Below, piece by piece: positions 11,801-20,044 of a stretch of DNA of 64,000 nt. Numbering within the stretch: the first letter of the stretch is position 1; the number at the start of each line of letters is the position of its first letter. Both the position numbers and the translations under genes were made by a program. Below the pieces are notes generated by a model that had not been told where the DNA came from, did not search any database, and was given only the letters and a program-made list of their open reading frames with translations. The DNA lies in assembly GCF_004135735.1 (NCBI RefSeq), contig NZ_CP012670.1, forward strand, positions 2,728,001-2,792,000, in the 5' to 3' direction. The DNA is from Sorangium cellulosum. GTDB taxonomy: Bacteria; Myxococcota_A; Polyangia; Polyangiales; Polyangiaceae.

Positions 11801-12069
11801 ACGTGATCCGCGCGCTCGCCGCGACCTCCGCGCTCCAGGCGCTCGCGCTCGGCGTCCGGCCGCTCGGCCGCCTGCTCGGGGCCGAGCGCCTCCGCGCCGG
11901 CGAGATCGCGCTCGCCGTGGCCGCGGGCGCGCTGCCCTCGCTGCTGCGCGGCCCGGGGGGGCTCTTCGAGGGGCCGGGTCGCGACATCGTGATCGTCAGG
12001 GCGCCGCGCGCGGAGCACGCCGCGCGCGCTGTTCCCACGGTTTCCACGCGCAAGGGAGGCACGCCATGA
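8866..12069 (+). CDS. Cation-translocating P-type ATPase with N-terminal HMA-like domain
   Basis: Membrane pump of about 1067 aa. The phosphorylated Asp504 lies in [13 protein letters not shown]4 has PEGFP (about 461-465, P2-type like Ca2+/Na+ pumps), the hinge [20 protein letters not shown] begins at 776, and TM6 has [19 protein letters not shown]. The N-terminal about 40-120 region reads as an HMA-like ferredoxin fold but lacks CxxC. Architecture recalls mycobacterial CtpI-type ATPases of unknown substrate. ATG 8866 has GGAGG at 8858-8862, spaced slightly short; ATG 8992, right at the HMA-like domain, is an alternative start. The stop overlaps the next gene by ATGA, so it heads a coupled three-gene operon. 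The transported ion cannot be told from sequence. Confidence 0.88.
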   Translation: MERSGTSSTGREGRGRRRGDPARWLRRAASRDPHGRSARIARMRLEVAGLFGDPARAARIERDLAAIPGVLSARASARTGRVLVRLPESAAEAARAVLRAHAVPGAPPPPSARRLALTVAQGVRGLLRGARRRAAPAGAARDERPARQAPAGGRAGRAHAAAAPARVRGERAECVERVEETAHAAEAPEVARSLGVDPAVGLGAAEAERRLREVGPNVLAGVASRSSLEILAGQIVTVPTALLLGAAGLSLALGDLLDAGAVLLVIGANAAIGTYTESRAEELLHAWGELRVGWARVVRDGREQRLAASEIVPGDVLSLRAGEPIAADARVVRARDLAADESTLTGESEPVEKSPAPVDEGAPLAERRSMVYAGTVVASGEGAAVVVATGGRTELGDIQRALSREGERTPPIERELAWIGRRLAAFALASSSAVVAVGLARRRPLRALARSAVALGVAAIPEGFPAVGTTALALASRRLRGRGIVIRRLAAAETLGAVTVVCADKTGTLTENRMRVAEIFLPGEGVLRVDRAPGGLGGGAGPGRGVALLGEDGRAVEAGAPRVQALARIAALNADVELSDVGKVVQGSGTERALVEFALAAGYPVSARRVSARRLSEERRSAERAFMVTVHDHPELGHIELVKGAPEQVVARCDLLEEARRDALSLNEAMASRGLRVLALAWRRNGRPGNDAPLVLAGLVGLRDPPRAGVKEALAALSRAGLRTLMLTGDQERTARAIGAELGIPPDAVHSRVTPEAKLDIVRALQRRGEIVAMTGDGVNDGPALKAADVGVAMGGAARERRGTDIARAVADVVLSDDDLPSLTEAVREGRRLHDNVRRAIAYFVATNASEVLTMLAGAVVGASPLTPLQLLWINLLTDVAPALALALEPAEPGVMRRPPRDPAERLLSPRDHRALAVDAALMSGASLTAYALGGRATAGTRAFTALVTAQLLHLRACRACAGDAERAPLPSPREDNPHVIRALAATSALQALALGVRPLGRLLGAERLRAGEIALAVAAGALPSLLRGPGGLFEGPGRDIVIVRAPRAEHAARAVPTVSTRKGGTP

Positions 12070-12347
12070 TGAGGTTCCACCCACCGTCGTTCGCCCTGGG
12101 GGTCGGCTGCGCCGTCGTCCTGATGGGCCAGAAGCAGCACCTCCGTCCGGTGGTCGTCGAGATCGCGGCGCTCGGGCTCCACCTGGGCAAGCTCGGCCTG
12201 GCGCTCGTCGAGCGCCAGCGCGAGCACGTCGAGGATCTCTGGGCCGAGATCGGCGAGCGCGTCCGGCAGCGGGCGCAGCGCGAGGCCCGGCCGGCGCCGC
12301 GCACGAGCAACGGCGCCGCCGATCTCCACAGCGAGCCGCCGTCATGA
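12066..12347 (+). CDS. Small DUF5132-like membrane-anchored protein
   Basis: A 93-aa protein coupled to the ATPase gene by a 4-base ATGA overlap and to the following gene in the same way. Residues about 8-22 ([13 protein letters not shown]) are a short hydrophobic stretch, followed by a basic/amphipathic segment and a charged helix rich in Glu and Arg. This layout resembles DUF5132-type small proteins that often sit beside P-type ATPases or HMA-like genes. No enzymatic motif is present. Inferred role: accessory subunit or regulator of the pump. The assignment rests on layout and neighbours, not on a clear signature. Confidence 0.7.
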   Translation: MMRFHPPSFALGVGCAVVLMGQKQHLRPVVVEIAALGLHLGKLGLALVERQREHVEDLWAEIGERVRQRAQREARPAPRTSNGAADLHSEPPS

Positions 12348-13063
12348 GGGCGCTCCCGGTGCTCGTCGCCCACGCCCTCGAGCGGCGCGTCCGCCTGCGC
12401 GCGCCCGTGCTGGCCGGCCGCCGGCGCGCGTGCGAGCAGGTGGCCGAGCAGCTCGCGGCCGAGCCGGGCTGCGACGTCGTGACGGTCCGGCCGGCCACCG
12501 GCTCGGTGATCGTCGAGCGCGACGAGGGCGGGCTCGATCCGGAGCGGCTCCGCGGCCGGCTCGCGGAGCTCGTCAGCGCCTCGCGCGACGAGGACGGCCG
12601 CCCGCTCACGGCGCCGCGCCCGGGCTGCGAGCCCGGCCCGACGCGGATCGCGCGCGCCGTGGCGCACGCCTTCGTCGCGATCAACGCCGACGTGCGGGAG
12701 GCGATGGATCATCGCGCGGATCTCGGCACGCTCCTGCCGGTCTTCTTCGCGACGGCGGGGCTGACCGAGATCGGCGTGACGCGCCGCCTGCCTGTGCCGG
12801 CGTGGTTCAACCTGCTCTGGTGGTCGCTGCGGTCGTTCATGACGTTCAACCCGGCGGCGCTCTCGGAGGAGCAGCGGAGCGCGGGCGCCGCCGGGGCGGG
12901 TGAGCCGGCCGCCGGGGCGGGTGAACCGACCGGCGGGGCGGGTGAGGTGGGAGAGCCGGCGGCCGGGGCGGGTCGGCCGGCGGCCGGGGCCGGCGGGGCG
13001 AGCGAGGCGGGGCAGCCGGCCGGAGGGGCCGGCGGGGCGGGCTCGCCGCGGCGTGGACCGTAG
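12344..13063 (+). CDS. HMA-like domain protein with Pro/Ala/Gly-rich tail
   Basis: A 239-aa product, third gene of the ATPase operon (ATGA overlap at 12344-12347). Residues about 10-75 look like an HMA-type ferredoxin fold: RRVRLRAP, a helix with ACEQVAEQLAAEPG, then VVTVRPATGSVIVERD. The metal-binding CxxC is missing. A hydrophobic hairpin follows at about 125-170 (LLPVFFATAGLTEIG, FNLLWWSLRSFMTFNP), suggesting membrane association. The last about 65 residues are a low-complexity array of AGAGEP/AGGAG units, encoded by GC-only repeats. Probably works with the ATPase in cis or trans; function otherwise unknown. Confidence 0.75.
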   Translation: MRALPVLVAHALERRVRLRAPVLAGRRRACEQVAEQLAAEPGCDVVTVRPATGSVIVERDEGGLDPERLRGRLAELVSASRDEDGRPLTAPRPGCEPGPTRIARAVAHAFVAINADVREAMDHRADLGTLLPVFFATAGLTEIGVTRRLPVPAWFNLLWWSLRSFMTFNPAALSEEQRSAGAAGAGEPAAGAGEPTGGAGEVGEPAAGAGRPAAGAGGASEAGQPAGGAGGAGSPRRGP

Positions 13064-13066
13064 CGC

Positions 13067-13230
13067 TCCTGCGGGAGGTCGGGCCGAGAGGCGAACCGCC
13101 ATGACGCCAAGGGCGCCAAGAAACCGGGGAAGTAAAAGGGGAAGTTGGAGGGACAACCCTTCCCCTCTCTTCTTGGCGTCGTTGGCGCCATGGCGGTTCT
13201 TCTGCTGATCCGGGGCAACTTCCCGCAGGA
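13067..13230. repeat. 164-bp palindromic element, MITE/REP-like
   Basis: Begins 4 bp after the stop of the HMA-like gene. Outer 10-bp arms 13067-13076 and 13221-13230 are exact reverse complements. Inner 30-bp arms 13093-13122 and 13170-13199 match with only a few mismatches, and the centre has G/A-rich and C/T-rich complementary tracts. The arms carry the phrase CGCCAAG several times, a word I associate with dispersed intergenic repeats in large GC-rich genomes. No transposase is present, so if mobile it is non-autonomous. Transcribed, it would form a very stable hairpin and could terminate the ATPase operon. Confidence 0.75.
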
Positions 13231-13451
13231 GTGGTGGCCGCGCGGCGGGGGCAGCGGCGCTGCCTCAGATCCATCGCGCTAGAAAAGCACGCTCTCTCCG
13301 TCCGGGCTCCTCGGCTCAGGGCGGCTCGCCGCGCCGCGCCCGGCTCGACGCTGCGCCGATCCTTGCCGGACAGGCCCCTTGCGCTTTGGGTGCTCCCGTT
13401 GGAGGCGACGTGACGAGAAGCGGTGCTGCCTCGCAAAGACCCGGGAAGCGA

Positions 13452-13480
13452 TTGAACCTTGCTGGCAGCGCGCGTACTTT
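13452..13480 (+). promoter_or_regulatory. Putative sigma-70 promoter of lipoprotein/collagen pair
   Basis: TTGAAC at 13452-13457, 17-bp spacer, TACTTT at 13475-13480, placed 45 bp before the ATG at 13525. This is a fair match to housekeeping promoters and lies in a locally less GC-rich stretch. Start of transcription would be near 13487. Confidence 0.45.
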
Positions 13481-13524
13481 TGTTCCAGGATCGTCGGCCC
13501 CGGATGCAGAGGGGGGACCCGTTG

Positions 13525-13911
13525 ATGGCGCGATGGCAATCTCTTGTGTGGCTTGGCCTGGCCGTGGCGTCGTTCGCGGTGTCGCCTGGCTGTAGCTGCG
13601 GGGATGGCGGCGCCTACGTCGGGTGGAGCGTGGCGGGCGACGGCGGCGCTGGCGGAGCCTCGGGCAGCGGCGGCGAGGGGGGCGATCCTCATGGGGCCGG
13701 TGGCCGCGGGGTCGGGGGCGGGGGGCAAGGCGGGGCCACGGCCCAGGGCGTCACGGCGAGCGACGTGGTCAGCGCGGGCCGGGTGGTGAAGAGCCCGAGC
13801 TATCGCATGGTGTTCACGCTCGGCCAGCCGACGCAGAACCAGGGAAAGACGACCTCACCGAGCTACCGCATGCAGGGCGGCCTGGTCGGGGCGAACGGGA
13901 GCTTGCCATGA
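13525..13911 (+). CDS. Gly-rich lipoprotein with two SPSYRM motifs
   Basis: A 128-aa secreted lipoprotein. A type II signal peptide ([19 protein letters not shown]) ends in the lipobox SPGC. It is followed by a Gly/Ala/Asp-rich low-complexity linker and a C-terminal part in which SPSYRM occurs twice (before VFTLGQ and before QGGLVGANG). ATG 13525 is chosen because a GAGGGGGG SD lies at 13510-13516 and the signal peptide starts there; a longer frame from 13459 has no role. Its stop overlaps the start of the collagen-like gene (ATGA), so the two are translated together. Function unknown; probably an outer-membrane or surface partner of the next product. Confidence 0.8.
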   Translation: MARWQSLVWLGLAVASFAVSPGCSCGDGGAYVGWSVAGDGGAGGASGSGGEGGDPHGAGGRGVGGGGQGGATAQGVTASDVVSAGRVVKSPSYRMVFTLGQPTQNQGKTTSPSYRMQGGLVGANGSLP

Positions 13912-15095
13912 ACGGGATGGGACCGCGCGTCCTTGCGATCTGTGTCCTCCTCGCCGCCTCCGCCGGTCTCGCGCGCAGCGCGGCCGCCGCGGTGCCGACG
14001 AGGATTGCGCACCAGGGGCGGCTCTTCAGCAACGACGGCACGCCGGTCAATGACGTGCTCGAGGTCAAGTTCACCCTCTACGACGCCGAGGACGCCGAGG
14101 ACCCGATCTGGAGCGAGTCGTACGCGCTCTCGTTCGAGGACGGTTATTTCTCCACGGTGCTCGCGTTCGACGCCGACGTCGCCGAGGAGGTCTTCAACGG
14201 CTCCATTCGCTATCTCGGGATCACGGTCGGGACCGATCCGGAGATGGAGCCTCGCACCCCGATCGGGAGCGTCCCCTACGCGCTGGTCTCGAACAACGCT
14301 GTCGGCGACATCACGCCGACCTCCGTGACGATCGGCGACCGGATCGTCATCGACAAGGACGGCAACTGGGTGGGCAGCCCGAGCGGGATCGTGGGGCCAC
14401 AAGGGCCGGCCGGCCCGGCGGGGCCGCAGGGAGACCAGGGTCCGCAGGGAGACCAGGGTCCGCAAGGAGACCAGGGTCCGCAGGGGCCGATGGGGCCGGT
14501 GGGTCCGCAGGGGCCGATGGGTCCGCAGGGCGAGCAAGGACCGCAGGGCGAGCAAGGACCGCAGGGCGAGCAAGGACCGCAGGGTGAGCAAGGACCGCAG
14601 GGCGAGCAAGGACCGCAGGGCGAGCCGGGGCCGATGGGGCCGCAAGGGCCGTCGGGCGTCGTCCTGACGCTGGAGGTGGTGGGCAACGTCGCCCCCACCA
14701 TCACCGGCAACCGCTCCGAGTTTGTCTTCGTCGGTCCCTCTGGGTCGGTGACCATCACCGGGGAGCGCCAGCGCGTGACCGGAACGGCCTCCGCTCCGCT
14801 CGGCCTGGTGTCGAGCGCCCCGGGCCCTCAGACGGCCGGGCTCGGCCTCTGCTACCAGCGGGCGGGGGAGGTCCCGGGCCCTCTCGTCAACTTCTTCGGA
14901 GCCGGCTTCGCGAACCACTACTTCACGACGACCCGCGTGACCTACTCGGTCTCCGGTACGACGGTGCTCTCCGAGGGCACGTGGAACGTCGGCATGTGCG
15001 TCCTGAACAACGGCCCCAGCACGATCGCCGGCAGGCACACGACGGCCGGCGGCAGCATCGTGAACGGCTGGTTCATCGTGACGAGGGACGACTGA
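13908..15095 (+). CDS. Secreted collagen-like protein
   Basis: A 395-aa exported protein. Signal peptide about 1-27 (hydrophobic [15 protein letters not shown], then AAA). Residues about 28-150 form a module seen in secreted bacterial proteins ([31 protein letters not shown], ending in the SVPYALV box). Residues about 163-248 are an uninterrupted Gly-X-Y array dominated by [12 protein letters not shown] and GPM triplets, expected to trimerise as a triple helix. The about 145-residue C-terminal domain looks beta-rich and has two Cys. The start overlaps the upstream lipoprotein stop. Likely an extracellular or surface filament or adhesin; the ligand is unknown. The Gly-X-Y DNA is repetitive and could vary in length. 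Confidence 0.87.
   Translation: MNGMGPRVLAICVLLAASAGLARSAAAAVPTRIAHQGRLFSNDGTPVNDVLEVKFTLYDAEDAEDPIWSESYALSFEDGYFSTVLAFDADVAEEVFNGSIRYLGITVGTDPEMEPRTPIGSVPYALVSNNAVGDITPTSVTIGDRIVIDKDGNWVGSPSGIVGPQGPAGPAGPQGDQGPQGDQGPQGDQGPQGPMGPVGPQGPMGPQGEQGPQGEQGPQGEQGPQGEQGPQGEQGPQGEPGPMGPQGPSGVVLTLEVVGNVAPTITGNRSEFVFVGPSGSVTITGERQRVTGTASAPLGLVSSAPGPQTAGLGLCYQRAGEVPGPLVNFFGAGFANHYFTTTRVTYSVSGTTVLSEGTWNVGMCVLNNGPSTIAGRHTTAGGSIVNGWFIVTRDD
14529..14618 (+). repeat. Five tandem 18-bp units encoding GEQGPQ
   Basis: Five near-identical 18-bp copies within the collagen region (unit 4 has one T for C). Three similar GDQGPQ units precede at about 14430-14483. All keep frame, so copy-number change would lengthen or shorten the triple helix without frameshift. 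Confidence 0.85.
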
Positions 15096-15174
15096 GGACG
15101 CCGGCCACCGGCCAGCGCCGCGGATCGTCTCCGCCGTTCATGACATGGGCTCGACCGCGGCGATCGCGCCGCGC

Positions 15175-15205
15175 GCCCGCGCGCCCCGGGCGGGGGCGCG
15201 CGGGC
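15175..15205. terminator. Perfect 13-bp hairpin between convergent genes
   Basis: Arms 15175-15187 and 15193-15205 are perfect reverse complements with a 5-base loop. It lies between the collagen-like stop (15095) and the carB stop (15213), so it could stop transcription from both sides. There is no T-run, as is common at this GC content. Confidence 0.55.
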
Positions 15206-15212
15206 CGCGCCG

Positions 15213-18200
15213 TCAGCGCAGCGCCACCGGGCTCCGCGCGAGGTACTCGTCGTACGAGAGGGTGCGCAGGTCCTCGATCCGCTTCGCGCGCATCGCCGCG
15301 ATGACGGCGCGCGCGAGCTGGAGGTCCGTGATGAGCGGGATGCTGGCGTCGACCGCGCGCCGCCGGATCAGGTACCCGTCCGGCCGGCCGAGCTGATCGT
15401 ACTCGCGGGGGATGTTGATCACGAGATCGACCTTCCCCTCCTCGATGGCGCTCATCGCCGTCTCCCCGTCATCGGGCTGCTTCGCGAGGCTCGTGCACTC
15501 GACCCCGATCGCCCGGAGCGCCTCGGCCGTGCCCGGCGTCGCGAAGATGGGCAGCCTCAGGTGCTCGGAGATGATGCGCGCCTCGTCCGCGAACCAGTAC
15601 TTGTCCTCGAGCGGGCCGAGCGACAGGAGCACGCCCTTCCTGGGGAACCGGAAGCCGGTCGCGAGCAGCGCGTGGAGGAGCGCCTCGTGCATGTCGTCGC
15701 CGAAGCAGCCCACCTCGCCGGTGCTCGCCATCTCCACGCCGAGCATCGGGTCGGCCCCCACGAGGCGCGAGAAGGAGAACATCGGCGCCTTCACGCCGAC
15801 GTAATCGAGGTCGAGCCCGCGGTTCTCGACCGGCTGCGACACGCCGAGCATCCTGCGCATCGCCTCGCGGACGAAGTTGTTCCCCGTCACCTTGGAGACG
15901 AAGGGGAAGCTCCGCGACGCGCGCAGGTTGCACTCGATCACCTTCACCATGTTGTGCTTGGCCAGAAACTGCATGTTGAACGGCCCGGTGATCGAGAGCG
16001 CGCGCGCCACCTGCTGGGCGATCTGCTTGATCCTGCGGATCGTGCCGATGTAGAGCGACTGCGGGGGCAGGACGAGCGTCGCGTCGCCGCTGTGGACGCC
16101 CGCGTTCTCGACGTGCTCGCTGATCGCCCAGAGGACGAGCTCCCCGCCGTCGGCGACCGCGTCGATCTCCACCTCGCGGGCGTGGCTCTCGAACTTCGAC
16201 ACGACCACGGGGTAGACGGGGGAGACCGCCTTGGCCCGCGCGAGGATGCGCGCGAGCTCGTTGGGCTCGTGCGCCACGCTCATGGCCGCGCCGCTCAGCA
16301 CGTAGCTCGGGCGCACGAGGACGGGGAACCCGCCGAGCTTGTTCACGATCTCGCCCGCCTCGGCCGCGTCGGTGACGTGGGCCCACCGCGGCTGATCGAC
16401 GTCCAGCCGGTCGAGCAGATCGCTGAACTTCTTCCGGTCCTCGGCCGTGTCGATGCTCCCCGCGCTCGTGCCGAGGATCCGCGCCCCGGCCTGGTGCAGC
16501 CGGAGCGCCAGGTTGTTCGGGACCTGCCCGCCCATGCTGACCACGATGCCGTACGGCTGCTCCCGCTCGTAGATCTCGAGCACCGTCTCGAAGCTGATCT
16601 CGTCGAAGACCAGCTTGTCGCAGGTGTCGTAGTCGGTGCTGACCGTCTCCGGGTTGTAGTTCAGCATCATGGTCTCGTAGCCGAGCTCCGCGGCCGCGCG
16701 GATCGCGTTCACGCAGCACCAGTCGAACTCGACGCTCGATCCGATGCGGTACGCGCCGGAGCCGAGCACCATGATCTTCTTCCGCCAGGACGGCGCGACG
16801 TCCGTGGCCGACGCGTGGTAGCTCGCGTAGAGGTAGTTGGTCTCGGCGGGGAACTCGGCCGCGAGCGTGTCGATCTGGGCGAGGTGCGGGACGACGCCGT
16901 ACCGCTTCCTGAGCTCGCGGATCGACCCCCGCGGCGCGCTCGTCAGCGTGCCGATCATCCGGTCGCTGAACCCGAGCTGCTTCGCCTCCCGGAGCGTCGC
17001 CTCGTCGAGCGCGGGCTTCTGCGCGGCCGCGGGCCTGTCCGGCTGCGCCGGGGCGCCGACGCTGAACGTCCCGAGCTCGCGGTGCATCCGCACGATCGGC
17101 TCGATCTGGTGCAGGAACCACCGGTCGATCTTGGTGAGGTCGTGGATCTCGTCGACCGTCATGCCCTCCTTGAGCGCGCGGGCGACGGCGAAGATCCGGA
17201 GCGGCGTCGCGTTCGTCAGCTCGTCGCGGAGGTCGTCGAACTTGAACGCGTCGGGGTCGAGCCCCTTCACCCCGATGTCGAGCATCCGGAGCGCCTTCTG
17301 GATGACCTCGGGGAACGTCCTGCCGATGGCCATGACCTCGCCGACGCTCTTCATCTCGCTGCCGATCCGCATCGAGGCGCCGCGGAACTTGCCGAGGTCC
17401 CAGCGCGGGACCTTGCAGACGATGTAGTCGAGCGCCGGCTCGAAGAACGCGGTCGTCCTGCGGGTGATCGCGTTGGCGATCTCCGGCATCGTGTAGCCGA
17501 CGGCGATCTTCGCGGCGACGTAGGCGAGCGGGTAGCCCGTCGCCTTGCTGGCGAGGGCGCTCGACCGGGAGAGCCGCGCGTTCACCTCGATGACCCGGTA
17601 GTCGCAGCTGTGCGGGTCGAGCGCGTACTGGATGTTGCACTCGCCCACGATGCCGAGGTGGCGGATGGTCTTCAGCGCGACGGAGCGGAGGAGCTGGTAC
17701 TCCTCGTCGTTCAGCGTCTGCGACGGGGCGACGACGATCGACTCCCCGGTGTGGATCCCCATCGGATCGAGGTTCTCCATGTTGCAGACGGTGATGCAGT
17801 TGTCGCGCCCGTCGCGGACGATCTCGTACTCGATCTCCTTCCAGCCGCGGAGGCACTCCTCGACGAGCACCTGGGGCACGCCGCCGTCGAAGCCGCGCCG
17901 CACGGCCTCCTCGAGGTCGCGCTCGCTGTCGACGATGCCGCTGCCCTTGCCGCCGAGCGCGTAGCCGCCGCGGAGCATCACGGGGAAGCCGATCTCGCGC
18001 GCCGCGGCGATCGCCTCGGCCGGCGTGCGGCAGGCGCGGCTCCGCGCGGTCTTCACGCCGATCTCGTCGAGCCGGTCGATGAAGAGCCGCCGGTCCTCGG
18101 TGTCGCGGATGGCCTTGATCGGCGTGCCGAGCACCCGCACGCCGTACTTGTCGAGGATCCCGGCGTCGTGGAGCTCGAGCCCGCAGTTGAGCGCGGTCTG

Positions 18201-18485
18201 CCCGCCGAAGGAGAGGGCGATCGCGTCGACCTCCTCCTTGACGATGATCCGCTCGACGAACTCCGGGGTGACCGCGCAGAGGTGGATGCGGTCGGCGAGC
18301 CCCTCGCTCGTCTGGATGGTGGCGATGTTGGGGTTCACGAGGACGGTGGCGATGCCCTCTTCCTTGAGGGCCTTGATCGCCTGCGACCCCGAGTAGTCGA
18401 ACTCGCCTGCCTGGCCGATCTGGAGCGCGCCGGAGCCGAGCACGAGCACGCGCCGAGGTTTCTTGGGGAGATAGGCGCCGTACAT
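15213..18485 (-). CDS. carB: Carbamoyl-phosphate synthase large subunit
   Basis: A 1090-aa synthetase subunit making carbamoyl phosphate from bicarbonate, ATP and glutamine-derived ammonia for pyrimidine and arginine synthesis. It has the expected two homologous halves. The first starts with VLVLGSGALQIGQAGEFDYSG and contains LNCGLEL and the ATP-grasp segment KEIEYEIVRDG; the second starts near residue 567 with KIMVLGSGAYRIGSSVEFDW. A C-terminal MGS-like allosteric domain ends the protein (about 940-1090). Length matches the family. Start ATG 18485 lies 3 bp after the carA stop, so carA-carB form one unit. Confidence 0.97.
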   Translation of the reverse strand: MYGAYLPKKPRRVLVLGSGALQIGQAGEFDYSGSQAIKALKEEGIATVLVNPNIATIQTSEGLADRIHLCAVTPEFVERIIVKEEVDAIALSFGGQTALNCGLELHDAGILDKYGVRVLGTPIKAIRDTEDRRLFIDRLDEIGVKTARSRACRTPAEAIAAAREIGFPVMLRGGYALGGKGSGIVDSERDLEEAVRRGFDGGVPQVLVEECLRGWKEIEYEIVRDGRDNCITVCNMENLDPMGIHTGESIVVAPSQTLNDEEYQLLRSVALKTIRHLGIVGECNIQYALDPHSCDYRVIEVNARLSRSSALASKATGYPLAYVAAKIAVGYTMPEIANAITRRTTAFFEPALDYIVCKVPRWDLGKFRGASMRIGSEMKSVGEVMAIGRTFPEVIQKALRMLDIGVKGLDPDAFKFDDLRDELTNATPLRIFAVARALKEGMTVDEIHDLTKIDRWFLHQIEPIVRMHRELGTFSVGAPAQPDRPAAAQKPALDEATLREAKQLGFSDRMIGTLTSAPRGSIRELRKRYGVVPHLAQIDTLAAEFPAETNYLYASYHASATDVAPSWRKKIMVLGSGAYRIGSSVEFDWCCVNAIRAAAELGYETMMLNYNPETVSTDYDTCDKLVFDEISFETVLEIYEREQPYGIVVSMGGQVPNNLALRLHQAGARILGTSAGSIDTAEDRKKFSDLLDRLDVDQPRWAHVTDAAEAGEIVNKLGGFPVLVRPSYVLSGAAMSVAHEPNELARILARAKAVSPVYPVVVSKFESHAREVEIDAVADGGELVLWAISEHVENAGVHSGDATLVLPPQSLYIGTIRRIKQIAQQVARALSITGPFNMQFLAKHNMVKVIECNLRASRSFPFVSKVTGNNFVREAMRRMLGVSQPVENRGLDLDYVGVKAPMFSFSRLVGADPMLGVEMASTGEVGCFGDDMHEALLHALLATGFRFPRKGVLLSLGPLEDKYWFADEARIISEHLRLPIFATPGTAEALRAIGVECTSLAKQPDDGETAMSAIEEGKVDLVINIPREYDQLGRPDGYLIRRRAVDASIPLITDLQLARAVIAAMRAKRIEDLRTLSYDEYLARSPVALR

Positions 18486-18488
18486 GAC

Positions 18489-19673
18489 TCAGCTCCTTCC
18501 TGTGGACGTGGTGCGGAGGTCCGCGGTCGCGGTCCCTGCCTGCGTGGACCGGGGGTTGGCGGGGCCCTTCATCGCGCCGCAGAGGCGCAAGAAGTCGTCG
18601 AAGAGGTACGCGGCGTCCTGGGGCCCGGGCGTGGCCTCGGGGTGGAACTGGACGCTGAAGAAGGGGCGCAGCCGCGAGCGGATGCCCTCGTTGGTGCCGT
18701 CGTTGATGTTGACGAACCAGGGCTCCCACTCCGCGGGCAGCGACTCGTGCCTCACCGCGTAGCCGTGGTTCTGGCTGGTCACGTAGCAGCGGCGGCTCAG
18801 GAGGTCCTGCACCGGCTGGTTCACGCCGCGGTGGCCGTACGGCAGCTTGTAGGTGTCGCCGCCGGCGGCGAGCGCGAGGATCTGGTTGCCGAGGCAGATG
18901 CCGAAGATCGGCTTGTTGTACGTGCCGAGCAGGCCGCGCACCGCGGCGACCAGCGGGCCGAGGTCCTTGGGGTCGCCGGGGCCGTTGCCGATGAGGACGC
19001 CGTCGGCGGCCTCGGCGAGCTCGGGGATGCGCGCGTGCGCGTGGTAGGGGACGCGGATGACGGAGACCCCGCGCGAGAGGAGCGAGCGGACGATGTGGTC
19101 CTTCGCGCCCGCGTCGAGCAGCAGCACCTTGAGCGGGCCGCCCTCGTACGTGATCACCTCGCGGGGCGCGACGAGGCGGAACACCTCCTCGCGCATGTCC
19201 ACGGCCTCCGCCGAGCGCTTGACCCGCTCGAGGTCCATCTCGGCCGGGAACAGCCAGCCCTTCATGGTGCCGACCTCGCGGAGCCGCCGCGTCAGCGTCC
19301 GGGTGTCGATCCCCGTGATGGCCGGGACGCCCTCGCTCGCGAGCCAGGCGCCGAGCGAGCGGACCGCAGCGTGGTGGCTGTAGCGATCCATGTAGCTCTG
19401 GACGACGAGCCCCTGCACCTGGATCCGATCGGCCTCGTAGGGCCCGTCGATGCTGCCGGTCGGCCTCGGCGCGGGGACGCCGTAGTTGCCCACGAGCGGG
19501 TACGTCAGCGTGAGGATCTGGCCTCTGTACGAGGGATCCGTCAGCGTCTCGACATATCCCGTCATTCCGGTGTTGAAGACGACCTCGCCGCTCACCGCGC
19601 GAGGGGCGCCGAAGCACCGGCCCATCATGGTCGTGCCGTCTTCCAGTACGAGCTTCATCCGATTCGCATCCAT
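18489..19673 (-). CDS. carA: Carbamoyl-phosphate synthase small (glutaminase) subunit
   Basis: A 394-aa glutamine amidotransferase subunit feeding ammonia to CarB. The N-terminal CarA domain (FNTGMTGYVETLTDPSY, GIDTRTLTRRLR) is followed by a class I glutaminase domain with nucleophile Cys260 in IFGICLGNQ and the His-Glu of VQFHPEA. The C-terminus carries a short Ser/Thr-rich extension. ATG 19673 gives MDANRMKLVLEDG; the internal ATG at 19658 (MKLVLEDG) is an equally plausible start because no good SD separates them. It stands upstream of carB with a 3-bp gap and downstream of a carbamoyltransferase gene on the same strand. Confidence 0.96.
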   Translation of the reverse strand: MDANRMKLVLEDGTTMMGRCFGAPRAVSGEVVFNTGMTGYVETLTDPSYRGQILTLTYPLVGNYGVPAPRPTGSIDGPYEADRIQVQGLVVQSYMDRYSHHAAVRSLGAWLASEGVPAITGIDTRTLTRRLREVGTMKGWLFPAEMDLERVKRSAEAVDMREEVFRLVAPREVITYEGGPLKVLLLDAGAKDHIVRSLLSRGVSVIRVPYHAHARIPELAEAADGVLIGNGPGDPKDLGPLVAAVRGLLGTYNKPIFGICLGNQILALAAGGDTYKLPYGHRGVNQPVQDLLSRRCYVTSQNHGYAVRHESLPAEWEPWFVNINDGTNEGIRSRLRPFFSVQFHPEATPGPQDAAYLFDDFLRLCGAMKGPANPRSTQAGTATADLRTTSTGRS

Positions 19674-20044
19674 CCTCTTTGACCGCCTGGGCCGCCGCGG
19701 CGCGGACCCTTACGCAGGAGGGGCCGTGAGCGCAGAAGACAGCGCTCTGGGCCCGTGGGGTACCAGGTCCGCGCGCGCACGCCGCGCGGCGGGGCGGCAT
19801 CATGCTCGAGGCATGGCGTCCAGGCACCCCCAGATGCCGGAGCCGCTTGCTCCGGCACCCCCGTCGGCGTGGGCGGGGCGCCCGCCGTCCCGTTCTTCCA
19901 CATGGTCGGGGACGCCCATTTGCCGTCCCCTCGCTCCACGTCAACCAGGAACTTGCTCCCGGAGCGCGCCGACCGCTTTTCGGTGCTGCAGCACGCAGAA
20001 GATCGGCCGACCCCAAGCGGGCTCAGCCGGGGCGGCCAGCGGGC
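19674..20044. other. 371-bp leader region upstream of carA
   Basis: No gene is visible. On the minus strand this is the carA leader, or the spacer between the carbamoyltransferase gene and carA. It contains the 9-bp stem-loop at 19835-19857. A pyrimidine-responsive leader is conceivable here but no known element is recognisable. Confidence 0.5.
19835..19857 (-). promoter_or_regulatory. Perfect 9-bp stem-loop in carA leader
   Basis: TGCCGGAGC at 19835-19843 and GCTCCGGCA at 19849-19857 are exact reverse complements around a 5-base loop. It may terminate the upstream carbamoyltransferase transcript or take part in control of carAB. No T-tract follows on either strand. Confidence 0.4.

Larger units (their letters stand above)
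13064..13524. other. Non-coding gap between ATPase operon and lipoprotein gene
   Basis: Besides the palindrome at 13067-13230 and the promoter-like site at 13452-13480, I see no convincing gene. Short ORFs here have no SD, no domain and atypical residue content. Confidence 0.6.

Noticed and set aside
2750..12684. Very long antisense ORFs (over 900 aa) opposite the kinases and the ATPase
   Set aside because: They are shadows caused by extreme GC at third positions. They are Arg/Pro/Ala-rich, have no domain, and lie opposite clearly functional genes.
15561..19682. 1373-aa plus-strand ORF opposite carAB
   Set aside because: Same cause; carB and carA on the other strand are certain.
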